In this document: positions 14,788 to 19,780 of the stretch, piece after piece
How positions within the stretch are numbered: the stretch's first letter is position 1
How the letters are laid out: each line of letters starts with the position of its first letter
Assembly (NCBI GenBank): GCA_042408925.1
Contig: JBHOQO010000047.1
Coordinates: 1-19,780, forward strand
DNA: 19,780 nt
Direction: 5' to 3'
DNA from: BPIH01 sp042408925
GTDB lineage: Bacteria; Chloroflexota; Limnocylindria; Limnocylindrales; CSP1-4
The notes under the pieces: model-generated
The model's input: the letters and a program-made list of their open reading frames with translations, nothing else
The model's database searches: none
Told to the model about the DNA's origin: nothing
Program-made: the position numbers and the translations under genes

Positions 14788-15792
14788 TCATCGTATCCCG
14801 ACGGCCTCGAGGACGAGCCACGCCGCGGCGGCGATCGCCCCGGCCGCCGGGATCGTGATGAGCCAGGCGACGATGATGTTCCCGGCGACCGTCCAGCGGA
14901 CGCCCCGCGGCCCCTTGGCGGTCCCGACCCCCATGATCGCGCTCGAGATGACGTGGGTCGTCGAGACCGGCATCCCGAGGTGGGCGGTCGTGAGGAGGAC
15001 GGTCGCCGCCGTCGTCTCGGCGGCAAAGCCGTGGACCGGCTCGAGCTCCGCGACCCGGTGACCCATCGTCCGCATGATCCGCCAGCCGCCGACCGCCGTC
15101 CCGAGGGAGATCGCCGAGGCGGCGGCAACGATGACCCAGGTCGGGACGCTGACCTCGGGGATGAGGCCGGCCGAGAAGAGGGCGAGGGTGATGATCCCCA
15201 TTGTCTTCTGGGCGTCGTTCGAGCCGTGGGAAAAGGCCATGTAGCCGGCCGAAAGGACCTGGAGCCGGCGGAAGACCCGGGCGAGGGGCTTGCGGGAGGC
15301 GTCCCGAAAGAGCCAGTAGAGGGCGAGCATGAGGCCGAAGGCGCCGGCGAAGCCGATGAGCGGCGAGGTGACCATCGGGACGATGACCTTGCCGACGACG
15401 CCCTCGACCTTGAAGGCGCCGGGCCCGGCGGCGACGAGGGTCGCCCCGAAGAGGCCGCCCAAGAGGGCATGGCTGGACGAGGAGGGGAGGCCCTCGTACC
15501 AGGTGATGAGGTTCCAGGCGATGGCGCCGAGGAGAGCGGCCCCAACGACGGTCTGGGTCGTCGTCTGCTCGTCGACGAGGCCGGCGCCGACGGTCTTGGC
15601 GACGGCCGTGCCGGCGAAGGCGCCGATGAAGTTGAAGGCGGCGGCCATCGTCACGGCGACGGCTGGCGGGAGGGCCCGGGTGGCGACCGAGGTGGCGATG
15701 GCGTTCGCCGTGTCGTGGAAGCCGTTGATGTAGTCGAAGACGAGGGCGAGGGCCACGACGACGACGAGCGTGAGGGTGACGCCTTCGGGCAC
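14788..15792 (-). CDS. PiT-family inorganic phosphate transporter
   Basis: Inner-membrane low-affinity phosphate (metal-phosphate/proton) symporter, 334 residues. Both halves of the internally duplicated PiT signature are visible: FDYINGFHDTANAIATSVAT near the N-terminus and MAFSHGSNDAQKTMGIITLA in the middle. The TSPLIGFAGAF motif and the GMPVSTTHVISSAIMGVG segment are also typical. About ten hydrophobic spans are present. The GTG at 15792 is chosen because CGAGGT lies six to seven bases upstream and the first span starts by residue 6; the open frame extends 330 bases further but in Arg/Pro-rich repeat DNA. Together with DUF47 it forms a two-gene operon converging on the response regulator. 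Its upstream region holds the large GTGCAC repeat cluster. Confidence 0.96.
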   Translation of the reverse strand: MPEGVTLTLVVVVALALVFDYINGFHDTANAIATSVATRALPPAVAVTMAAAFNFIGAFAGTAVAKTVGAGLVDEQTTTQTVVGAALLGAIAWNLITWYEGLPSSSSHALLGGLFGATLVAAGPGAFKVEGVVGKVIVPMVTSPLIGFAGAFGLMLALYWLFRDASRKPLARVFRRLQVLSAGYMAFSHGSNDAQKTMGIITLALFSAGLIPEVSVPTWVIVAAASAISLGTAVGGWRIMRTMGHRVAELEPVHGFAAETTAATVLLTTAHLGMPVSTTHVISSAIMGVGTAKGPRGVRWTVAGNIIVAWLITIPAAGAIAAAAWLVLEAVGIR

Positions 15793-15858
15793 GGGGGGAC
15801 CTCGAGCTGGGCCGCCGGGGCTCCGATCCGGCGGCATCCGACGGGGAGTGCGGCACCG

Positions 15859-15864
15859 ATGGTA
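15859..15864 (-). promoter_or_regulatory. Possible -10 element for the PiT operon
   Basis: TACCAT on the minus strand lies 66 bases before the PiT GTG and has the TANNNT form seen at other promoters here. No clear -35 is visible. The GTGCAC repeat cluster starts 80 bases further upstream. Confidence 0.3.
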
Positions 15865-15943
15865 GTGGATCGGGCGGGGTGGCGAGGGGCGAGGCCGGGC
15901 CTCCGCCCGGCCGAGCGTCGCCGCGGCGCTGTCTGCCGATCCC

Positions 15944-16245
15944 GTGTATCCCGTGCACGATTCCGGCCGGTGCCGCCGCCGGTGCCGGCCGAGCGCGGGC
16001 GGGCCTGCGGATTTCGTGCACGGGGTGCACGAGTCCGACGGCCGCGTGCCTGGGGTGCACATCCTGGTGCCCGGGGCGTCCCTGGGGTGCTCCACCCCGT
16101 CGGCGGCGTGCACCCCCGGCACGAATTCGACGCTCAGGCCGCCAGCCGCCGGCCGCCCCGCCGACCGCGTGCACCCCGGTCACAGAATCGACAAGCTAGC
16201 CCCCTCGGCGGCCGACCCGGCCTCCAGAATGTGCACCGGGTGCAC
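15944..16245. repeat. Cluster of GTGCAC-N3-GTGCAC-type repeats, both orientations
   Basis: At least six copies of a 15-bp element with consensus GTGCACCCCGTGCAC occur in about 300 bp: 15944-15958 (+), 16016-16030 (-), 16046-16060 (+), 16108-16122 (+), 16169-16183 (+) and 16231-16245 (-). Weaker relatives are at 16067 and 16078. In the stated orientations most copies continue with a further conserved patch resembling GATTC, so the full unit is about 20-23 bp. Each half site is itself a palindrome. The cluster fills the gap upstream of both the PiT operon and proS. It resembles an operator array or a short dispersed repeat; it is not a CRISPR, since spacing and orientation vary. It contains no convincing gene. 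Confidence 0.75.
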
Positions 16246-16261
16246 GCCCGACGGGCCGGTG

Positions 16262-16380
16262 CCCGCCCTCGGGACCCGCCCGCCCTCGGGACCCGCCCGC
16301 CCTCGGGACCGGCACGCCCAACGGGCCGGCGCCCGCCCTCGGGACCGGCACGCCCTCGGGACCCGCCCGCCTTCGGGTCC
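16262..16380 (+). repeat. 17-bp-period GC-rich tandem repeat before proS
   Basis: CCCTCGGGA recurs at 16266, 16283, 16300, 16336 and 16353, with degenerate units at 16117-like spacing positions 16317 (CCCAACGGG) and 16370 (CCTTCGGGT). The period is 17 bp apart from one 19-bp step. The unit is close to CCCTCGGGACCCGCCCG. Each core is a small CCC/GGG inverted repeat. The array ends 10 bases before the proS -10-like element, so it covers the whole -35 side of that promoter. Confidence 0.8.
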
Positions 16381-16390
16381 GCCCCCCGGC

Positions 16391-16396
16391 TATCCT
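16391..16396 (+). promoter_or_regulatory. -10-like element for proS, leaderless arrangement
   Basis: TATCCT ends 7 bases before the proS ATG (16404). A transcription start at the usual distance would coincide with the ATG. There is no ribosome binding site between them. The same hexamer occurs before the asparaginase gene. Confidence 0.5.
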
Positions 16397-16403
16397 TCGC
16401 GCC

Positions 16404-18158
16404 ATGCGATGTTCCCAGCTCTTCTTTGCGACCCTCCGCGACGACCCGGCCGACGCCGAGATGCCGTCCCACCGCCTCCTCGTTCGGGCCGGCTACGTCC
16501 GTCAGCTCGGCTCCGGGATCTACTCGCTCCTGCCCCTCGGCTTCCGAGCCACGAAGCGGATCGAGCAGATCATCCGTGAGGAGATGAACCGGATCGGCTG
16601 CCAGGAGATGGAGATGCCGGTCGTCCACCCGGCGGACCTGTGGCGCGAGACCGGCCGCTACGACGCCATCGGCCCCGAAATGGTCCGCTTCAAGGACCGG
16701 AGCGGTCGCGACATGGTCCTGGCCATGACCCACGAGGAGGTCGTCGCCGACCTGCTCCGGGACATCGTCCGCAGCTACCGCCAGCTCCCGGTCATGGTCT
16801 ACCACTTCCAGACCAAGTTCCGCGACGAGCCCCGGAGCCGGGGCGGGCTCATCCGGGTCCGGGAGTTCGTCATGAAGGACAGCTACAGCTGCGACCGCGA
16901 CGAGGCCGGCCTCGACGAGAGCTACCGCAAGCACTTCGAGGCCTACTCACGGATCTTCGAGCGCCTCGGTCTCGAGACGATCGCCGTCGCCTCCGACGTC
17001 GGGATGATGGGCGGCTCCCAGGCCCACGAGTTCATGGTCCTCAATCCCGCCGGCGAGGATGTCCTCGTCCTCTGCAGCGCCTGCGACTACGCCGCGAACC
17101 TCCAGGTCGCCGTCGTCGGCAAGCCGACGCCCCCGATCGAAGACCCGCTCCCCCTCGAACCGGTCGACACGCCGGACACCCCGACCATCGAGGCCCTCGC
17201 CCGCTTCCTCGGGGTCGGCGAGGACCGGACGGCAAAGGCGACGTTCTTCGTCACCGGCGACGGGCGGTTCGTCGTCGCCGTCGTCCGCGGCGACTTCGAG
17301 GTGAATGAGACGAAGCTGGCGAACGCCGTCCGGGCGACCGGCGGCCTCCGACCCGCCCACCCCGACGAGATCCGAGCCCACGGGATGGAGCCCGGCTACG
17401 GCTCACCGATCGGGGCCCGGGACGCCGTCGTCGTCGTCGACGACCTCGTCGCCGCCTCGCCGAACCTCGTCGCCGGGGCGAACCGGCCGGGCGTCCACCT
17501 CCGGAACGTCAACGTCCCCCGCGACTACCGGCCCGACCTCGTCGTCGACATCGCCGCCGCCCGAACCGGCGATCCCTGCCCCCGGTGCGGCGGGCCGGTC
17601 CGCCTGGAGAACGGGATCGAGGTCGGGAACATCTTCAAGCTCGGGACGAAGTACACCGAAGCCCTCGGCGCCCTCTACCTCGACGAGAACGGCGAGCGGC
17701 GCCCCATCGTCATGGGCTCGTACGGGATCGGCCTTGGGCGGAACCTCGCCTGCGTCGTCGAGGCCCACCACGATGAGAAAGGAATCGTGTGGCCCGAATC
17801 GGTTGCGCCGTACCCGGCCCACCTCGTCGCCCTCGGGGCGGCGAAGGACCCGCGGGTCGCCGAGGTCGCCGAGCGGCTCCACGAGGTCGCCGCGGCAGCC
17901 GGCCCCGACCGGGAGATCCTCTACGACGACCGCGATGAATCGCCGGGCGTCAAACTCACCGACGCCGAGCTCCTCGGGATGCCGATCATCCTCACCGTCA
18001 GCCCGCGCTCGCTTGCCGCCGGCGGGGTCGAGGTGACCCGGCGCCGGACGGGGGAACGCTGGATCGCTCCGGTCGAGGTCGTCGAGGCCTGGCTTGCCGG
18101 GCGGCGGGCGTCGCTGGAGGCCGGCGAGCCCGAGGCCGAAGCCGCCCAGCCGGTCTGA
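16404..18158 (+). CDS. proS: Prolyl-tRNA synthetase, bacterial type with editing insertion
   Basis: Class II aminoacyl-tRNA synthetase that charges tRNA-Pro, 584 residues, normal for the bacterial form. The N-terminus has RLLVRAGYVRQLGSGIYSLLPLG (motif 1 region), then AMTHEEVVADL, motif 2 with FRDEPRSRGGLIRVREF (Arg140) and MKDSYS. The YbaK-like editing insertion lies at about residues 235-385, with FFVTGDGRFVVAVVRGDFEVNE inside it. Two CxxC pairs, Cys224/Cys227 and Cys392/Cys395, flank this insertion and could form a zinc knuckle. Motif 3 is GSYGIGLGRNL. The C-terminal anticodon-binding domain follows from about residue 470. The ATG at 16404 is directly downstream of a -10-like hexamer with no ribosome site. 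No terminator is visible before the toxin-antitoxin promoter 12 bases after the stop. Confidence 0.98.
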   Translation: MRCSQLFFATLRDDPADAEMPSHRLLVRAGYVRQLGSGIYSLLPLGFRATKRIEQIIREEMNRIGCQEMEMPVVHPADLWRETGRYDAIGPEMVRFKDRSGRDMVLAMTHEEVVADLLRDIVRSYRQLPVMVYHFQTKFRDEPRSRGGLIRVREFVMKDSYSCDRDEAGLDESYRKHFEAYSRIFERLGLETIAVASDVGMMGGSQAHEFMVLNPAGEDVLVLCSACDYAANLQVAVVGKPTPPIEDPLPLEPVDTPDTPTIEALARFLGVGEDRTAKATFFVTGDGRFVVAVVRGDFEVNETKLANAVRATGGLRPAHPDEIRAHGMEPGYGSPIGARDAVVVVDDLVAASPNLVAGANRPGVHLRNVNVPRDYRPDLVVDIAAARTGDPCPRCGGPVRLENGIEVGNIFKLGTKYTEALGALYLDENGERRPIVMGSYGIGLGRNLACVVEAHHDEKGIVWPESVAPYPAHLVALGAAKDPRVAEVAERLHEVAAAAGPDREILYDDRDESPGVKLTDAELLGMPIILTVSPRSLAAGGVEVTRRRTGERWIAPVEVVEAWLAGRRASLEAGEPEAEAAQPV

Positions 18159-18169
18159 CGATCCGCTGA

Positions 18170-18198
18170 TTGACGTACTTATCCGCGATCGTCATACT
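18170..18198 (+). promoter_or_regulatory. Sigma-70-like promoter of the vapBC operon
   Basis: TTGACG (18170-18175) and CATACT (18193-18198) are separated by 17 bases. This is the most canonical -35/-10 pair in the window. It lies in a short AT-richer patch directly after proS and 41 bases before the antitoxin ATG. Confidence 0.7.
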
Positions 18199-18218
18199 TA
18201 AGACGCCAAGTCATACCT
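18172..18218 (+). repeat. Three 9-mers at 19-bp period over the vapBC promoter
   Basis: GACGTACTT (18172), GTCATACTT (18191) and GTCATACCT (18210) are near-identical and start exactly 19 bases apart. The first overlaps the -35, the second the -10, and the third lies just before the Shine-Dalgarno site. This is a good candidate operator array for autoregulation by the antitoxin or the toxin-antitoxin complex. Confidence 0.6.
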
Positions 18219-18239
18219 CGGGCCGAAGGAGGTCGTCCG

Positions 18240-18515
18240 ATGCCAGTCGTCGGGGAGCGATATCAGCTCGTCATTGGAAAGGCTGTCCGTGAGCAGCTTG
18301 GCGTGCGCCCGGGAGATCGGGCTGTCGAGACGGTCGAAGGCGGCAGACTCGTCGTCACCTTCTTGCCGGCGCGCCACCGGCGATCGCTTCGAGGTCGCCT
18401 GGCCGGTCCCGGCGGACCAGTCGACTTCGCTCGGCTGCGGGACGAGGGCACCCTCGCCGACGAGCTCGCGGCCGAGCACCGGCCGGACCGAGCGAGCCGG
18501 TCTCCCGAGTCGTGA
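18240..18515 (+). CDS. vapB: AbrB/MazE-type antitoxin
   Basis: A 91-residue DNA-binding antitoxin expected to neutralise the downstream PIN toxin and repress the operon. Residues 6-50 are a swapped-hairpin AbrB domain: RYQLVIGKAVREQLGVRPGD then a strand VEGGRLVVTFLPAR. The usual VIPK motif reads VIGK, so the conserved proline is Gly12-13 region. The C-terminal half (about 50-80) with RRSLRGRLAG and FARLRDEGTLADELAAE is the probable toxin-binding segment. AAGGAGG seven bases before the ATG is a strong ribosome site. A slightly lower share of G/C third positions than in neighbouring genes fits horizontal acquisition. The toxin gene starts 70 bases downstream instead of overlapping, which is unusual for such pairs. 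Confidence 0.85.
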   Translation: MPVVGERYQLVIGKAVREQLGVRPGDRAVETVEGGRLVVTFLPARHRRSLRGRLAGPGGPVDFARLRDEGTLADELAAEHRPDRASRSPES

Positions 18516-18585
18516 TCCAGCTCCGGCCCGGTAGCCGCTGTCCAGCCGAATCGGCGCCGTCTCCGACCGCGACGGGGTCGCCATT

Positions 18586-18993
18586 GTGATCGGCCTCGAC
18601 ACGAGCGCGCTCGTTCGGTACCTGACCGAGGACGACCCCGCCCTCGCCGTCCGGGTCGCGAAGCTCATCGAAGGCGAGGAGCTGGTCGGGATCCCCGCCC
18701 TCGTGCTCCTCGAAGCGATCCATGTCCTTCGGGGGACTCCGTATCGACGCGACAATCCCGAGCTCGCCGATACCCTCGTCGAGCTCCTCGCGCACGAGAA
18801 CGTCCGCCTCCTCGGTCTCGATGCCGAACTCGCGAGCGCGGCGATTCGCCACGTCCGAGGTCGCTCCGCTCGGCACCTGGCCGACGCCCTGATCGCGGCG
18901 AGTGCGGCTGAGGCCGGGGCACGGCTGCTCGTGACCAACGACACTCGGTTCGTTCCCGACCTCGTGCCGCTCGCCCAGGTCGGCGAGGACTGA
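18586..18993 (+). CDS. vapC: PIN-domain ribonuclease toxin (VapC-like)
   Basis: A 135-residue PIN-domain protein, the usual length for VapC toxins, which are magnesium-dependent RNases acting on tRNA or rRNA. The acidic active-site residues are all present: Asp5 in MIGLDTSALVRYL, Glu43 in LVLLEAIHVLRG, Asp100 in HLADALIAA and Asp119 in LVTNDTRF. The protein is therefore probably active. The GTG at 18586 is the likely start, since the PIN fold begins there; only a weak GGGG lies upstream, so toxin translation may be kept low relative to the antitoxin. A 70-base gap separates it from vapB with no promoter visible. It ends 105 bases before the sensor kinase gene. Confidence 0.92.
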   Translation: MIGLDTSALVRYLTEDDPALAVRVAKLIEGEELVGIPALVLLEAIHVLRGTPYRRDNPELADTLVELLAHENVRLLGLDAELASAAIRHVRGRSARHLADALIAASAAEAGARLLVTNDTRFVPDLVPLAQVGED

Positions 18994-19078
18994 TGGCCCG
19001 AACGGGACCGGCGCGCGGTCGCGGGCGGCCCGGCGTCGACGGGGCTGGCCGTCCCGGGACGTCACCTCGCGACGCTTC

Positions 19079-19087
19079 TGCTATGCG
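19079..19087 (+). promoter_or_regulatory. Possible extended -10 for the sensor kinase gene
   Basis: TGCTATGCG resembles the extended -10 elements found before gltX and upp. It ends 11 bases before the kinase GTG, again with no ribosome binding site between. The last hexamer base is not T, so the match is weak. Confidence 0.25.
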
Positions 19088-19098
19088 ATCCTCATCGC

Positions 19099-19780
19099 GT
19101 GGAGCCGCTCGCCGTCGCGACCATCGCCGCCCTCGCTGTCGCCCTCCTCGTCGTCGGGCGGCTGGCCCGCGATCGAGGGCGCCAGCTCGAGCGGATCCGC
19201 GGCCTCCTCGGGATCGACCCGAAGACCGACCCGGCGCTCCGGATCCGCGAGCTCCTCGAGGCCGCCGAGCCCGGTCGCCTCGAGCGGATCGCCGCCGACA
19301 TGGCCGCCCTCGCCGACGCCCTGCCCGTCGGGGTCCTCCGCCTCGACGACGCCCGTGGGGTCGTCTTCGCGAACGCGCCGGCCCACCGGATCTTGGGCCG
19401 CTCCCCGGGGAGCCTCGTCGGGCGGACGGCCATGGAGGCGTTCGTCGACCCGCGGATCGAGGCGGTCGTCGCCGGCAGAGGGCCGATCGAGCTGACGATC
19501 CGCGACGGGGAGCCGCGGATCGTCCGGGTCTCCGGGCGGCCGTCGGCGGTCCGAGGCGTCTGGCTCGTCCTCGAGGACCTGAGCGAGCTCCGCCGCCTCG
19601 AGCAGATCCGGACCGAGTTCGTCGACAACCTCTCCCACGAGCTCCGAACGCCGCTCACGACGATCGGCCTCCTCGCCGAGACCCTCGCCCGCGATCTGGA
19701 GGCCGCAGCCCCCGACGCCCCGGCCGAGCGTCCCGGCCCGGACCTCGGCCGCCTCCGCGACCGGGTCGCCAAGATCGAGG
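19099..19780 (+). CDS. PhoR-like sensor histidine kinase (partial, cut by window end)
   Basis: An open frame from GTG 19099 to the end of the window gives 227 residues without a stop. Residues 2-20 (EPLAVATIAALAVALLVVG) are a single N-terminal membrane span. A PAS-like sensor domain lies at about 66-165 (ALPVGVLRLDDARGVVFANA and VRGVWLVLEDLSELRRLEQI). The HisKA phosphoacceptor box is FVDNLSHELRTPLTTIGLLA with His180 as the expected phosphorylation site. The ATPase domain should follow outside the window. One span plus PAS plus this H-box is the layout of PhoR. The response regulator at 13278 is a candidate partner. No Shine-Dalgarno site is seen before the GTG. Confidence 0.9.
   Translation, partial: MEPLAVATIAALAVALLVVGRLARDRGRQLERIRGLLGIDPKTDPALRIRELLEAAEPGRLERIAADMAALADALPVGVLRLDDARGVVFANAPAHRILGRSPGSLVGRTAMEAFVDPRIEAVVAGRGPIELTIRDGEPRIVRVSGRPSAVRGVWLVLEDLSELRRLEQIRTEFVDNLSHELRTPLTTIGLLAETLARDLEAAAPDAPAERPGPDLGRLRDRVAKIE

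Noticed and set aside
15944..16380. CRISPR array
   Set aside because: Repeat copies occur in both orientations, spacing is irregular, no constant-length spacers exist and no cas genes are nearby.
15944..16579. Repeat-containing protein read through the GTGCAC cluster
   Set aside because: Open frames cross it on both strands with Cys/Thr/His-rich repeats, but none has a ribosome site or a consistent frame across the copies. The elements invert, which would not keep a protein repeat.
18994..19098. Terminator after the toxin gene
   Set aside because: GACCG-GCGCG-CGGTC at 19006-19020 and GACGG/CCGTC at 19038-19053 are only 5-bp stems without a T-run.

Overview
The window is very GC-rich bacterial DNA with almost all third codon positions G or C, frequent GTG starts and strong Shine-Dalgarno sites in front of operon genes. 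The substrate-binding protein, the J-domain protein and the general gene content suggest an uncultivated Chloroflexota of the Limnocylindria type. This is inference from gene style; a high-GC Actinomycetota is the main alternative. No rRNA, tRNA, CRISPR array or insertion sequence was recognised.

Positions 1-5772 (+) hold a transport and metabolism operon: a class III aminotransferase preceded by a near-identical 125-bp fragment of the same gene, then a NitT/TauT-type ABC importer (permease, ATPase, permease, lipoprotein binding protein). A GC-rich hairpin at 5807-5838 closes it. The minus-strand group that follows is a 64-residue one-span membrane protein, a broken ECF sigma factor and upp (uracil phosphoribosyltransferase). 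An importer of the thiamine-precursor/riboflavin/pyrimidine class beside a transaminase and upp fits pyrimidine uptake, salvage and breakdown, but no sequence feature proves the substrate.

Positions 7815-13245 (+) carry an asparaginase II-family enzyme, a membrane-anchored J-domain protein, a DtxR-family regulator that lacks several usual metal ligands, and gltX. Positions 13278-15792 hold an OmpR/PhoB-type response regulator facing a minus-strand PiT phosphate permease/DUF47 (PhoU-like) pair. A sensor kinase fragment at 19099-19780 resembles PhoR, so the right half looks like a phosphate-sensing and uptake neighbourhood interrupted by proS and a vapBC toxin-antitoxin pair.

The most unusual non-coding DNA is the 611-bp gap between the PiT gene and proS. 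It contains a cluster of mixed-orientation GTGCAC-N3-GTGCAC-like repeats (about 15944-16245), followed by a 17-bp-period tandem repeat running up to the proS promoter. A second regulatory array, three 9-mers spaced exactly 19 bp apart, lies over the vapBC promoter. gltX and proS have -10-like elements only 7-10 bases before their ATG, which suggests leaderless mRNAs.
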